Shown: positions 1 to 8,783, counted from the first letter of the stretch. The stretch is DNA of 64,000 bases from Nocardioides marmoribigeumensis (GCF_031458325.1 NZ_JAVDYG010000001.1:1116001-1180000); one strand, 5' to 3'. Made by a program: numbers and translations. The notes: a model not told the origin generated them from the sequence alone.

Positions 1-1
1 C

Positions 2-577
2 GCGGCCGTGCGTCGACGGACCGCGTGGGGACCCGCCCCCGCCGGGGACCGGGCCGGCGCGTGGCGCGAGCTCGAGGTGCACGACGACGCGGTCCGCGTG
101 CCGGCTGGGGCCGCCCTGGACCTCGGGGCGACCGGCAAGGCCTGGGCCGCCGACGTCGTGGCGAGCACCGTGGCGTCGGCCCTCGGGTGCACGGCCGTGG
201 TGTCGCTCGGCGGCGACGTCAGCGTGCAGGGGCAGGACGCGCCCTGGCCGGTGCGCGTGAGCGAGACCCCCGACGGGTCCGGACCGGTGGTCTGGGTGGA
301 GGGCGGCCTGGCCACCTCCTCCACGCTGGTGCGCCGGTGGCGGGGACGCTCGGGCTCGGTGGTGCACCACGTGGTCGACCCGCGCACGGGCCTGCCCGCC
401 GAGGAGGTGCACCGCACGGTGACCTGCGGCGGACCCGACGCCCTGAGCGCCAACGCGGCGAGCACCGCCGCGCTCGTGCTCGGCGCCGACGCGCCGGCGT
501 GGCTGGAGGAGCACGGGGTCACCGCCCGGCTGGTCGACGCGGACGGTGGCGTCACGACGGTGGGAGCGTGGCCGTGA
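2..577 (+). CDS. apbE: FAD:protein FMN transferase (ApbE family), 5'-truncated by the window edge
   Basis: This is the C-terminal part of an ApbE-type flavin transferase, which attaches FMN covalently to a Thr/Ser of partner flavoproteins, usually outside the membrane. The visible 191 codons carry a GATGKAWAAD stretch, matching the glycine/lysine/aspartate core of the family, then VVDPRTGLP and a C-terminal LSANAASTAALVLG segment corresponding to the family's metal/flavin-binding end. The start lies left of position 1, so the signal peptide cannot be judged. The stop overlaps the next gene by 4 bases (GTGA), showing translational coupling with a membrane haem protein. The flavinylated partner, probably an FMN-binding-domain protein, is not in the window and may lie just upstream. 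That last point is inference. Confidence 0.85.
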   Translation, partial: AAVRRRTAWGPAPAGDRAGAWRELEVHDDAVRVPAGAALDLGATGKAWAADVVASTVASALGCTAVVSLGGDVSVQGQDAPWPVRVSETPDGSGPVVWVEGGLATSSTLVRRWRGRSGSVVHHVVDPRTGLPAEEVHRTVTCGGPDALSANAASTAALVLGADAPAWLEEHGVTARLVDADGGVTTVGAWP

Positions 578-1146
578 CCGACGGGCCGTTCCTCTGGTAC
601 CTCAACCGCGGCTCCGGCCTGGTCCTCCTCGCGCTCCTCACGTCCTCCGCCCTGATGGGCATGTGGGCCACCCGCGGCGACGCCGGCACCCGCGTGCCCC
701 GCTTCGCGATCCAGGCCCTGCACCGCAACCTCGCCCTGCTCGGAGTGGTGATGACCGTCGTGCACGTCGCGTCGGCGGTCACCGACGAGTACGTCGACAT
801 CCGGTGGTGGCAGTCGGTCCTGCCCTGGCACCTGGCCTACCGGCCGCTCTGGCTGGCGCTCGGGGTCGTCGCGCTCGACCTCCTCCTCGCCGCGGTCCTC
901 ACCAGCCTGGTGCGCGAGCACCTCCCGCGCCGCGCATGGCTGGTCGTGCACCTCGGGGTCTACCTCGTCCTGGCGCTGGCCTTCGCGCACGGGCTCGGCA
1001 TCGGCACCGACACCGGCGAGGGCTGGGCACGCTGGACCTACGTCGTCTGCGGGGTCGCCCTGGTGGCTGCCGGGGTGGCGCGGGTCGTCGACGCGCGCCG
1101 CCGGTCCCGCCTCACCCCGCGAGAGCTCGAGGTGGTGACCCGATGA
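574..1146 (+). CDS. Ferric-reductase-like transmembrane haem protein
   Basis: A 190-residue membrane protein with about five predicted helices (roughly residues 13-31, 50-68, 92-112, 122-142 and 148-170). Four histidines, H50 and H64 in one helix and H126 and H139 in another, are spaced 13-14 residues apart, as expected for bis-histidine ligation of two b haems across a membrane. It resembles the ferric reductase-like transmembrane domain without the flavin/NAD domains. The GTG start overlaps the apbE stop and its own stop overlaps the next ATG, so it sits inside a coupled operon. The likely role is to carry electrons between a cytosolic NuoF-like protein or ferredoxin and an external flavoprotein. 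That direction and partnership are inferred from gene order. Confidence 0.8.
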   Translation: MTDGPFLWYLNRGSGLVLLALLTSSALMGMWATRGDAGTRVPRFAIQALHRNLALLGVVMTVVHVASAVTDEYVDIRWWQSVLPWHLAYRPLWLALGVVALDLLLAAVLTSLVREHLPRRAWLVVHLGVYLVLALAFAHGLGIGTDTGEGWARWTYVVCGVALVAAGVARVVDARRRSRLTPRELEVVTR

Positions 1147-2318
1147 CGTCGGTGGTCACCCTGGGCCGAGGTCCCTTGCTCCTGGCGGGATCCGGTCCCG
1201 AGCTCGGCGAGCACCGCCGCCGTTGGGGACCCCTGGCCCGGTTCTCCGCGACCGAGCTGGTCGCGCGGTGCCGCGCGCTCGACCTGCGCGGTCGCGGCGG
1301 GGCGGGGTTCCCCCTGGCCGACAAGCTGGGCGCCGTCGCTCGTGGGCGTGGCCGACCGGTCGTGGTGGTCAACCTCTCCGAGGGCGAGCCCGCCAGCCAC
1401 AAGGACGTCACGCTCGCCCGCACCTCGCCGCACCTCCTGCTCGACGGCGCGGTCGCCACGGCCCGGGCGGTCGGCGCGCGTCAGGTCCACCTCGTCACGG
1501 GTCCGCAGGGTGTCGCGGAGCTCGAGCAGGCCGTCGGGCAGCGGGAGGAGCGGCTGCGCTTCACCTTCCACCGCGCGGCCGACCTCTTCGTCGCCGGGCA
1601 GTCCGCCGCGGTGCTCGAGCTGGTCGCCGGCCGGCCCAACCTGCCGGTCACCACGTGGCAGCCGTCGGCCCACTCGGGCCTGCGAGGACGGCCGACGCTG
1701 CTGTCCAACGCCGAGACCTTCGCGGTCGCCGGGGTCCTCGCCACCGCCGGCCCCGAGGCCGTGCTGCGGCACGGCACGCCGCTGGAGCCGGGCACGACCC
1801 TGCTCAGCCTCGACGGCGACGGGCCACCCGCGACCCGGCAGGTGGTCGAGGTGGCGCACGGGACGCGCTGGGGCGCCGTACTCCCCCCGTCGCGGCTGGA
1901 CGCCCCCGTCCTCCTCGGCGGCTACCACGGCACGTGGGCGCCGGCCGGCGCCCTGCACGACCTGCCCGTCTCGCGCCGCGCGCTCGCCGGGGCCGGGCTC
2001 ACCCTGGGCGCCGGCGTGGTCCTGCCGAGCGACGGCCGCTGTGCCGTGCGGCGCACCGCGGAGCTGCTCGACTACCTCGCCTCCCAGTCCGCGCGCCGCT
2101 CCGGCCCGTGCCTCAACGGCCTTCCTGCACTGGCGTCCGCGTTCCGCGAGGTGGTCGACGGACGTCCCCGTCTGGACGAGGTACGCCGGCTCGCCGGCCG
2201 GGTGGACGGGCGCGGCGCGTGTGCCCACCCGGACGGCACGGCCCGGCTGGTGCGCAGCCTGCTCGTCGCCTGTCCCGACGCCGTGGACGGCCACGTGGAG
2301 GGGCGGTGCTGCCGATGA
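1143..2318 (+). CDS. NuoF-like (complex I 51-kDa family) flavoprotein with degenerate Fe-S site
   Basis: A 391-residue protein related to the NADH/FMN-binding 51-kDa subunit of complex I. Visible family motifs are GRGGAGFP near residue 50 (FMN/NADH glycine loop), NLSEGEPASHKD (compare the NADEGEP-type motif) and LSNAETFA. The C-terminal cluster site, normally CGxCxPC plus a distant Cys, reads ARRSGPC with a later GACAHPDG, so two of the four ligands are replaced by Ala and Ser. It probably keeps flavin and nucleotide binding but not the N3 [4Fe-4S] cluster. It overlaps both neighbours by ATGA. In context it should oxidise NAD(P)H and pass electrons to the following small ferredoxin or the membrane haem protein. 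Function is inferred; family membership is well supported. Confidence 0.8.
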   Translation: MTSVVTLGRGPLLLAGSGPELGEHRRRWGPLARFSATELVARCRALDLRGRGGAGFPLADKLGAVARGRGRPVVVVNLSEGEPASHKDVTLARTSPHLLLDGAVATARAVGARQVHLVTGPQGVAELEQAVGQREERLRFTFHRAADLFVAGQSAAVLELVAGRPNLPVTTWQPSAHSGLRGRPTLLSNAETFAVAGVLATAGPEAVLRHGTPLEPGTTLLSLDGDGPPATRQVVEVAHGTRWGAVLPPSRLDAPVLLGGYHGTWAPAGALHDLPVSRRALAGAGLTLGAGVVLPSDGRCAVRRTAELLDYLASQSARRSGPCLNGLPALASAFREVVDGRPRLDEVRRLAGRVDGRGACAHPDGTARLVRSLLVACPDAVDGHVEGRCCR

Positions 2319-2509
2319 GGACGTTGAAGGTGGACTGGCCCGCCTGCCGGGCTCGGGGGCTGTGCTTCGAGGTGCTGCCCGAGGTCGTGCGGCTCGACGA
2401 CTGGGGCTACCCCGTGGTGGAGGGCCCCGTCACCGACGACCTGCTCGGGAGCGCGCGCGAGGCGGTGCGGATGTGCCCGCAGCTCGCCCTGCGGCTGGTC
2501 AAGGGCTGA
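2315..2509 (+). CDS. Small [3Fe-4S]-type ferredoxin
   Basis: A 64-residue acidic protein with Cys at 11, 17 and 54 in the pattern CxxxGxC ... CP. This is the arrangement of actinobacterial single-cluster [3Fe-4S] ferredoxins that serve cytochromes P450 and other redox enzymes. The fourth ligand of a [4Fe-4S] ferredoxin is absent. The ATG overlaps the stop of the NuoF-like gene, so the two are probably co-translated and may form an electron pair. The 3' end overlaps the convergent SGNH lipoprotein gene by 11 bases. Confidence 0.85.
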   Translation: MRTLKVDWPACRARGLCFEVLPEVVRLDDWGYPVVEGPVTDDLLGSAREAVRMCPQLALRLVKG

Positions 2510-3260
2510 CCTGCGGGCAGCGCCGGTCGGCGGGAAGCGCGGCCAGGGCGGCGTCCGCCACCGTCCGCAGCCGGTGCTGGACCCGCGCGGGGACTCCGGT
2601 CCGCACGGCGGGGAGGTCGGCGAGCGGCTGGTGCAGCAGCGCACCCGCCAGCACCGCACTCGCCAGCAAGGCGCCGGCCGGTGAGGAGTGGTTGCCGTCC
2701 GGTGCGAGCAGCTCCAGGTGCAGGGGCGCCGCGCGGTCGAAGGCCTCCGGCACCGGCGGGAGGCACGCGGGCCCGGCGGCGGCGATGTGCCCGTAGGTGT
2801 CGAGGATCAGCCGTGTCTCGTCGACGTCGCGCCGGGCCCACTCGGCGAAGAGCACCACGTGCGCGCCCTGCCGCCGAGCCCGCCGCGCGAGCGACTCGGC
2901 TCCGTCGGTGGGATAGCGGGTCCGGCCGCTGAGGCTGTAGTCCTGGGCCTGGAGCACCACGTAGTCCCACGGCCGCGAGGCCAGGAGCGCGAGCGTCGGA
3001 CGGTGGGTCGCCCGCTCCTGCAGGTGCTGGATCGTCGGCTCGCGGACCGCCACGACCCTGACCCCGGGGCGGGCCGCCCGCAGCAGCGCGGCCACCGTCC
3101 CGGGCACGTCGTGGTGCGCGGTGTGGCTGTTGCCGAGGAACAGCAGCCGGACCACCCCGTCGGCGGCGGGGTCGGGCACCGGCGACGGCCGGTCCGGGGC
3201 CGCCGGCGGGCCGCTGCACGCCGCCAGCACCACCGCTCCGACGAGCACGGGCCACCGCAT
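2499..3260 (-). CDS. SGNH/GDSL-type lipoprotein hydrolase
   Basis: A 253-residue exported lipoprotein. The N terminus has a short charged start, a hydrophobic run and a lipobox LAAC with Cys15 as the predicted lipidation site. FLGNSHT (residues 41-47) supplies the nucleophilic Ser45 of an SGNH hydrolase, and DGNHSSPAGA near the C terminus supplies the Asp/His pair. Members act as esterases or deacylases on carbohydrates or lipids, but no substrate can be named from sequence. The ATG at 3260 is chosen because it directly precedes the lipoprotein signal; longer readings lack one. Its promoter region lies back-to-back with that of the P1 peptidase gene, and its 3' end overlaps the ferredoxin gene. 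Confidence 0.75.
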   Translation of the reverse strand: MRWPVLVGAVVLAACSGPPAAPDRPSPVPDPAADGVVRLLFLGNSHTAHHDVPGTVAALLRAARPGVRVVAVREPTIQHLQERATHRPTLALLASRPWDYVVLQAQDYSLSGRTRYPTDGAESLARRARRQGAHVVLFAEWARRDVDETRLILDTYGHIAAAGPACLPPVPEAFDRAAPLHLELLAPDGNHSSPAGALLASAVLAGALLHQPLADLPAVRTGVPARVQHRLRTVADAALAALPADRRCPQVSP

Positions 3261-3284
3261 CCCCCCAGTCTCTAGCCTGGGCGC

Positions 3285-4184
3285 ATGAGCGGCGACATCA
3301 CCGACGTCCCCGGGGTCCGGGTCGGCCACTGGAGCGACGTGACCGCCCGCACCGGCTGCACGGTGGTGCGGCTGCCCGACGAGGGCGCCGTCACCTCGGT
3401 CGACGTGCGCGGCGCGGCGCCCGGGACCCGCGAGACCGACGTGCTCGCCCCGGACAACCAGGTCCAGGTGGCCCACGCGATCCTGCTGACCGGCGGGTCG
3501 GCGTTCGGGCTGGCGGCTGCCGACGGGGTGATGACGGCACTCGAGGCGCAGGGGGTCGGCGTGCCCACCCCGGTCGGCGTGGTGCCGATCGTGCCGGCGG
3601 CGGTGCTCTACGACCTGGCCGCCGGCCGGGCCGACGTACGCCCCGGGGCCGCGGAGGGGCTGGCCGCGCTGGAGGCCGCGACGGCCGGGCAGCCCTGCGG
3701 GGCCGGGATCGTCGGCGCCGGGACCGGCGCGACCGTGGGCAAGCTGTTCGGCGACCCGGTGCCGGGCGGCCTGGGGACCGCGTCCGTGGCCCTGCCGGGT
3801 GGCGGGGTCGTGGGAGCGGTCGTCGCGGTCAACGCCGTCGGTGACGTGGTGGACCGGGACGGCGCGCTGCTCGCCGGGGCGGGCACGGTCGAGCGGCTGC
3901 TGTTGGAGGTGCCGCCCGCGCCGCCGGTCGGCAGCGCGACGACGATCGCCGTCGTGGCCACCGACCTCGCGCTCACCAAGACCCAGGCCCACCGGCTCGC
4001 GGTCGTCGCCCACGACGGGCTCGCGCAGGCGATCAGACCCGTCCACACGGCGTACGACGGCGACACGGTCTTCGCGACCAGCACCGGCCTGGTGACCCCC
4101 GCCGACCCGTCGCTGCTGACCCTCCAGACCGCGGCGGTCGTGGCCGTGGCGGCCGCGGTGCGGCGGGCCGTCCAGCCCCACTGA
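3285..4184 (+). CDS. P1 family (DmpA/BapA-like, S58) aminopeptidase
   Basis: A 299-residue member of the DmpA/P1 family, Ntn-type hydrolases that self-cleave and release N-terminal residues or hydrolyse amides and esters. The opening ITDVPGVRVGHWSD is typical, as is ILLTGGSAFGLAAADGV near residue 65. The Gly216-Ser217 bond in PVGSATTIAVVATD is the predicted autoproteolysis site, with Ser217 as nucleophile. There is no signal peptide. The start is supported by a -10-like TAGCCT at 3273-3278 exactly six bases before the ATG, with no Shine-Dalgarno, implying a leaderless mRNA. Natural substrate unknown. Confidence 0.88.
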   Translation: MSGDITDVPGVRVGHWSDVTARTGCTVVRLPDEGAVTSVDVRGAAPGTRETDVLAPDNQVQVAHAILLTGGSAFGLAAADGVMTALEAQGVGVPTPVGVVPIVPAAVLYDLAAGRADVRPGAAEGLAALEAATAGQPCGAGIVGAGTGATVGKLFGDPVPGGLGTASVALPGGGVVGAVVAVNAVGDVVDRDGALLAGAGTVERLLLEVPPAPPVGSATTIAVVATDLALTKTQAHRLAVVAHDGLAQAIRPVHTAYDGDTVFATSTGLVTPADPSLLTLQTAAVVAVAAAVRRAVQPH

Positions 4185-4193
4185 GGGGCCGGG

Positions 4194-5810
4194 TCAGGCG
4201 CCGAGCGGGGTCTCCCCGTGCCGGCGCAGGCCGAACACCATCGAGTCCAGCAGGGCCTCCCACGACGCCTCGATCACGTTGGCCCCCACCCCGACGGTGA
4301 CCCACGAGGAGACGCCGTCGGAGGTCTCGATGAGCACGCGGGTGATCGCGTCCGTGCCGTGTCCCTGGTCGAGGATGCGGACCTTGTAGTCGATCAGCTC
4401 GAACTTCTGTACCTCGGGGTAGGCCCGCCCGATCGCCTGCCGCAGCGCGTGGTCGAGGGCGTTGACCGGGCCGTTGCCCTCCCCGACGGTGACGATGCGG
4501 TCGCCTCCCGCGCGCAGCTTGACCGTCGCCTCCGACGTCGCCTCGCTCGACGGGCGGGAGTCGGTGATCACGCGCCAGGTCTCGATGTCGAAGTACGCCG
4601 GCCGGCCGCCCTCGACCTCCTCGACCAGCAGGAGCTCGAAGGAGGCGTCGGCGGCCTCGAAGGTGTAGCCCCGCGACTCCATCGCCTTGACCCGGTCGGT
4701 GACGCGGGTGACCAGCGCCTTGTCGCCGCTGAGGTCGAAGCCCAGCTCGGCGCCCTTGAGCTCGATCGACGCGCGACCCGCCATGTCGGAGACCAGCAGC
4801 CTCATGTCGTTGCCGACGTCCATCGGGTCCATGTGCTGGTAGAGGTTGGGGTCGACCTTGATCGCCGAGGCGTGCAGACCGGCCTTGTGCGCGAAGGCGC
4901 TCACGCCGACGTACGGCTGGCGCGCGGAGGGCGGCACGTTGGTCACCTCGGCGACCGCGTGCGCCACGCGCGTGGCCTCGCGCAGGCTGCCGGACGGCAG
5001 GACCGGTCGGGCGAGCTTGAGCTCGAGGTTGGCCACCACGCTGACCAGGTCGGCGTTGCCGGTGCGCTCGCCGTAGCCGTTGAGGGTGCCCTGCACGTGG
5101 CTGGCGCCGGCCTTGACCGCCGCGAGTGAGTTGGCGACCGCGCAGCCGGTGTCGTTGTGGCAGTGGATGCCGACCCGCGCACCGGTCGACTCGAGCACGT
5201 CGAGGACGACGTCGGAGACCCAGTCGGGCAGCATGCCGCCGTTGGTGTCGCAGAGTGCGACCACCTCGGCGCCGGCCTCGGCGGCGGTCCGGAGGACCTC
5301 GAGGGCGTAGTCGCGGTTGTCGCGGTAGCCGTCGAAGAAGTGCTCCGCGTCGAGGAACACCCGCTGCCCCTCGGTGGTGAGGTGCGAGACGGTGTCGCGC
5401 ACCATCGCGAGGTTCTCCTCCAGCGTGGTGCGCAGCGCCAGCTCGACGTGGCGGTCGTGGGACTTGGCGACCAGGGTGACCACCGTGGCCCCGGAGTCGC
5501 GGAGCGCGGCGACCAGTGGGTCGTCCGCCGCGCGTACGCCGGCCCGCCGCGTCGCGCCGAACGCCGCGAGCTGGGCGTTGCGCAGGTCCAGCTCCTCCCG
5601 GGCTCGGCGGAAGAACTCGGTGTCCTTCGGGTTGGCGCCCGGCCAGCCACCCTCGATGAAGCCGACGCCGAGCTCGTCGATGGCGCGCGCGATGTGCAGC
5701 TTGTCCAGCACCGAGAGGTTGAGCCCCTCCTGCTGGGCGCCGTCGCGCAGCGTGGTGTCGTAGACGTGGAAGGCCTCGCGGTCGAGGGTGTGCCCGGTCT
5801 GGGTGTCCAT
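4194..5810 (-). CDS. cimA: (R)-citramalate synthase
   Basis: A 538-residue enzyme that condenses pyruvate with acetyl-CoA to citramalate, the first step of threonine-independent isoleucine synthesis. The N-terminal YDTTLRDGAQQEG motif is the metal/substrate signature of the DRE-TIM metallolyase fold. EGGWPGANPKD and the GIHCHNDTGCAVANSL segment (metal-binding HCHND) point to the CimA rather than LeuA branch. The last ~140 residues form the LeuA-type allosteric dimer domain, where isoleucine would act as inhibitor. GAGGC upstream of the ATG serves as ribosome-binding site. A leader peptide with Ile codons and an intrinsic terminator precede the gene (5850-5933), implying attenuation by isoleucine supply. 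leuB and the ilv genes lie nearby on the same strand. Confidence 0.92.
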   Translation of the reverse strand: MDTQTGHTLDREAFHVYDTTLRDGAQQEGLNLSVLDKLHIARAIDELGVGFIEGGWPGANPKDTEFFRRAREELDLRNAQLAAFGATRRAGVRAADDPLVAALRDSGATVVTLVAKSHDRHVELALRTTLEENLAMVRDTVSHLTTEGQRVFLDAEHFFDGYRDNRDYALEVLRTAAEAGAEVVALCDTNGGMLPDWVSDVVLDVLESTGARVGIHCHNDTGCAVANSLAAVKAGASHVQGTLNGYGERTGNADLVSVVANLELKLARPVLPSGSLREATRVAHAVAEVTNVPPSARQPYVGVSAFAHKAGLHASAIKVDPNLYQHMDPMDVGNDMRLLVSDMAGRASIELKGAELGFDLSGDKALVTRVTDRVKAMESRGYTFEAADASFELLLVEEVEGGRPAYFDIETWRVITDSRPSSEATSEATVKLRAGGDRIVTVGEGNGPVNALDHALRQAIGRAYPEVQKFELIDYKVRILDQGHGTDAITRVLIETSDGVSSWVTVGVGANVIEASWEALLDSMVFGLRRHGETPLGA

Positions 5811-5849
5811 CTGTGCCTCGGTTCAGGATCGGAATTCTGGTGACTGCAA

Positions 5850-5879
5850 CAAAAAGACCTCCCGTGGGGACGAGAGGTC
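5850..5879 (-). terminator. Intrinsic terminator (attenuator) in the cimA leader
   Basis: On the minus strand a stem of GACCTC, a U-G wobble and CGT pairs across a CCCC loop with ACG, G and GAGGTC (about 10 pairs), followed at once by TTTTTGTTG. This is a classic Rho-independent terminator and is rare in such a G+C-rich sequence. It lies 40 bases before the cimA start, so transcripts ending here would not include cimA. Confidence 0.85.
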
Positions 5880-5908
5880 AGCGCGCCGGGATGTGGCTCC
5901 GGCGCGCT
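5880..5908 (-). promoter_or_regulatory. Leader hairpin abutting the cimA attenuator
   Basis: AGCGCGCCGG and CCGGCGCGCT form a perfect 10-bp stem around a 9-base loop, directly adjacent to the terminator with no gap. Its 5' arm overlaps the stop codon of the leader peptide, so a ribosome finishing or stalling on the leader would change whether this stem forms. Which state favours read-through cannot be decided by eye. Confidence 0.7.
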
Positions 5909-5933
5909 AGCTGATAATCACCTGCGCTGACAC
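5907..5933 (-). CDS. cimA leader peptide (MSAQVIIS)
   Basis: An 8-codon reading frame, GTG start to TAG, encoding Met-Ser-Ala-Gln-Val-Ile-Ile-Ser. Consecutive Val-Ile-Ile codons (GTG ATT ATC) just before the stop are what a leader sensing isoleucine charging would contain, and cimA makes isoleucine precursors. A -10-like CAGACT (5941-5946) ends seven bases before the GTG, which would give a leaderless transcript. No convincing -35 is visible. It is followed by the hairpin and terminator described above. Expression is inferred, not shown. Confidence 0.6.
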   Translation of the reverse strand: MSAQVIIS

Positions 5934-6094
5934 GTCCCCCAGTCTGCCAGATGCCTTGCCGCCGGTGGCCGGCCGTCTCAGTCCGGCCGGCGGCGGCACG
6001 GGAGATCTTCCCGGGTGGCAGGGAAGTCGCCCGATCCCCCGGGTGCGCCGGAGTCGCACGCTGAGGTCATCAACCCCGACCCAGAGGAGTCCCG

Positions 6095-6787
6095 ATGACC
6101 TCCGTCACCCAGGCCACCACGACCACCCCCGATCCCACCGTCCCCACCGGCGCCGAGGAGGCGCAGAGGCTCGGTCGCCTCGGCGGTGCGCTCGGTCTCA
6201 CCCACGTCGTCCTCGTCTTCGCAGCCATCACCCAGGAGGTCCTCGTCGAGCACGGCGCGTCCGCGGCCCAGCTCCGGCACGTCTACGGGAGCGCCGACCT
6301 GACGCGGGTCTTCGGTGCCGGCTACGTCGAGGCGGCCTCCTTCCTCCTGCTCGTGCCGGCACTCGTGCTGGTCGCGGGGGCGGTGGGCCGCGGGTCGGCG
6401 TACGCCCGCGCCGCGGCCCAGTCCTTCCTCGCCCTGGGGATCGTCCTCGCCGCCTCGACCCTGGCCGTGGGGTTCCCACCCGGAGCCGCAGCGCTCTACG
6501 GCGCCCAGCACGGTGCCGACGCGAGTGCCGTCGCGATGGTCAACGACATCCGCAACTTCGGCTACGTCCTGCAGGTCTCGGCGCAGGGCGCGATGGCCGT
6601 CGCGCTGGGCCTGGCGGTGCTGGCCGGCGGTGCGCAGCGGCGCACCCTCGGGTGGGTCAGCATCGCGATCGGGGCGTTCGTGGTCCTGGGCACGCCGTTC
6701 TTCCACAACGTGATGGGGATGGTCGGGATCCTGTGGTGGGTGGCTGTCTGCATCACCCTGCTGCGAGGGACACCCGCTCGGGACTGA
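6095..6787 (+). CDS. DUF4386-like multi-pass membrane protein
   Basis: A 230-residue membrane protein with a ~25-residue Thr/Pro-rich cytosolic N terminus and about six helices (starting near residues 31, 81, 104, 149, 174 and 200). The RLGRLGGALGLTHVV opening and overall layout resemble the DUF4386 family, whose function is unknown. A strong GAGGAG ribosome-binding site lies six bases before the ATG. The gene ends about 20 bases before a sensor kinase with several membrane helices, followed by its regulator, so it may belong to the same operon or be its target. No transported substrate or enzymatic motif is visible. Confidence 0.6.
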   Translation: MTSVTQATTTTPDPTVPTGAEEAQRLGRLGGALGLTHVVLVFAAITQEVLVEHGASAAQLRHVYGSADLTRVFGAGYVEAASFLLLVPALVLVAGAVGRGSAYARAAAQSFLALGIVLAASTLAVGFPPGAAALYGAQHGADASAVAMVNDIRNFGYVLQVSAQGAMAVALGLAVLAGGAQRRTLGWVSIAIGAFVVLGTPFFHNVMGMVGILWWVAVCITLLRGTPARD

Positions 6788-6806
6788 GATGAGCCATCCT
6801 GGAGGC

Positions 6807-8783
6807 GTGCCTGCACGACGCACCCTCGCGGCGCTGCTCGGGGGCGCCGGCATCGTCGCCGGCGTCCTCGCCCAGCCCACGCCCGACGCCGCGCTGAGCC
6901 TCACGCTGGTGGGGGCCATGTACGCGGCGTACGTCGTCATGGGGCTGCTCATCCTGCGCTCGCTGCCCGACCACCCGGTCGGCCGGCTCATGTTCGTCGG
7001 CGGCAGCGTCGCCGCGGCCGGCAGCGGGCTGCTCGAGGTGGCCCGCGCGCAGCTGCGCGGCGACCCCGGTGCCTGGGAGGTCCAGCTGGCCGCCACCGTC
7101 GGCACCGCCGCTCGCGGTGCCGGGTGGCTGCTCGTCGTGCTTCTGCTCCCGCTCGTCTTCCCCGACGGCCACCGGGAAGGCCCCGCGACCGTGCGACGCA
7201 CCGGATGGATCGCGGCCTGGGCGTGCCTGGGGGTCCAGACGCTCGCCACGGTGCTCTCGCCCACCCAGACCGACCTGCGGATGAGTGACGTCCCCAACCC
7301 GGTGGGGCTGCCCGAGCAGCTCGCGCCCCTCACCGGCGCCGCGCAGGAGGTCGGCCTGCTGCTCGCCCTCGCCGCCCTCGCCGCGGGCGTCGTGGTGCTC
7401 GGGTGGCGCTGGCGGCACAGCAGGGGCATCGACCGGCAGCGGCTGCTGTGGTTCGCCCTCGCCTTCGTCGCGCCGGTGACCGCCCTGGCCCTCAGCTTCT
7501 CCGACGCGGCGTCCCCGGCGTTGTTCGCGCTGGTCTCGCTGCCACTTCCCGTCGCGATCGCGATCGCCTGCCTGCAACGCAGGCTCTACGACCTCGAGCT
7601 GGTCCTCAGCAGGTCCGTGGGCTACGCGGCCCTGTCGCTGAGCATCGCCGCGATCTACGCGCTCGTCGTCGGTGGCGTCGGGGCGATGCTGCGCCAGCAG
7701 GGCGCCGCGTGGCTCGGGTGGGCGGCGGCCGGGGTGATCGCGGTCAGCTTCGCGCCGCTGCGCGAAGGCCTGCAGCGCGCGGCCAACCGGCTCGTCTACG
7801 GCCAGTGGGCCCAGCCGGCCGAGGTGCTGGCCGCCACGGGCCGACGTCTCGTGGAAGCCGCCGACGCGCCGGGCCTCCTCCAGACCCTCGTCGGCGAGCT
7901 CGCCGCCGGCCTCGGCCTGAGCCACGTCTCGGTCACCGACACCACCGGCGCGGTCCTGGCGGCGCACGGCACACCGGGGGCACAGGTCCAGGCGACCCCG
8001 CTCCGCGCGTACGGCGTCCCGGTGGGCGCGCTGCGCTGGGACGGCCCGCGTCTGCGCGAGCTCGACCGCGCCCTGCTCGACGACGTCGCCCACCAGCTGG
8101 GCTCGGTGGTCCACGCCGCCGGCCTGGTGAGCTCCCTGCGCCAGAGCCAGGAGCGCCTCGTCCTCGCGCGCGAGGAGGAGCGGCGCCGACTCCGCCGGGA
8201 CCTCCACGACGGGCTCGGTCCGACCCTGGCCGCGCTCACCCTCGAGGTGGACAACCTCCGCCACCGGCTGCGCTCCGCCGAGCTCGGGCCCGCGGTGGAC
8301 GCTCCCCTGCTCGACCTGCGCTCCGGCATCCAGTCGACGGTGCTCGACGTGCGCCGCATCGTCGACGGCCTGCGACCGCCGGCGCTCGACGAGCTGGGAC
8401 TCGAGGAGGCGTTGCGCCAGCTCGCGCGACGGTTGGAGAACGTTGAGGGGCCGGTCGTCGAGGTCTGCGCCGCGGCCGGACCGCGGCTCTCCGCCGCGGT
8501 CGAAGTGGCGGCCTACCGCATCGCCGCCGAGGCGCTGACCAACGCGGTGCGCCATGCCCGGGCCACGCGGGTGGAGGTGCGCCTGCAAGCAACCGCCGAG
8601 GAGCTGACCCTCCAGATCTGCGACGACGGCGTCGGCGCGGCGGCCCCGCGCGACGGTGGCGTCGGCCTGCAGAGCATGCGTGAGCGCGCCGAGGAGCTCG
8701 GCGGGTCCCTGGTGCTCGACGAGTCCGGGCGGGGCACGCTGGTGAGCGCCCGACTCCCCCTGGCGCGAGAGGAGCGACCGTGA
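6807..8783 (+). CDS. NarL-type membrane sensor histidine kinase
   Basis: A 658-residue kinase. The first ~300 residues contain eight or nine hydrophobic helices. A GAF-like segment follows (about residues 345-440), then the HisKA_3 dimerisation box [10 protein letters not shown] with the phospho-accepting His near residue 467, and a C-terminal ATPase with NAVRHA and DDGVG motifs. GTG 6807 is preferred over ATG 6789 because CATCCT ends exactly six bases before it, matching the leaderless pattern seen throughout the window; the upstream ATG adds six residues. The last four bases overlap the response regulator (GTGA), making a cognate pair certain. The stimulus is unknown; the neighbouring DUF4386-like protein may be part of the sensing or response. 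Confidence 0.88.
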   Translation: MPARRTLAALLGGAGIVAGVLAQPTPDAALSLTLVGAMYAAYVVMGLLILRSLPDHPVGRLMFVGGSVAAAGSGLLEVARAQLRGDPGAWEVQLAATVGTAARGAGWLLVVLLLPLVFPDGHREGPATVRRTGWIAAWACLGVQTLATVLSPTQTDLRMSDVPNPVGLPEQLAPLTGAAQEVGLLLALAALAAGVVVLGWRWRHSRGIDRQRLLWFALAFVAPVTALALSFSDAASPALFALVSLPLPVAIAIACLQRRLYDLELVLSRSVGYAALSLSIAAIYALVVGGVGAMLRQQGAAWLGWAAAGVIAVSFAPLREGLQRAANRLVYGQWAQPAEVLAATGRRLVEAADAPGLLQTLVGELAAGLGLSHVSVTDTTGAVLAAHGTPGAQVQATPLRAYGVPVGALRWDGPRLRELDRALLDDVAHQLGSVVHAAGLVSSLRQSQERLVLAREEERRRLRRDLHDGLGPTLAALTLEVDNLRHRLRSAELGPAVDAPLLDLRSGIQSTVLDVRRIVDGLRPPALDELGLEEALRQLARRLENVEGPVVEVCAAAGPRLSAAVEVAAYRIAAEALTNAVRHARATRVEVRLQATAEELTLQICDDGVGAAAPRDGGVGLQSMRERAEELGGSLVLDESGRGTLVSARLPLAREERP

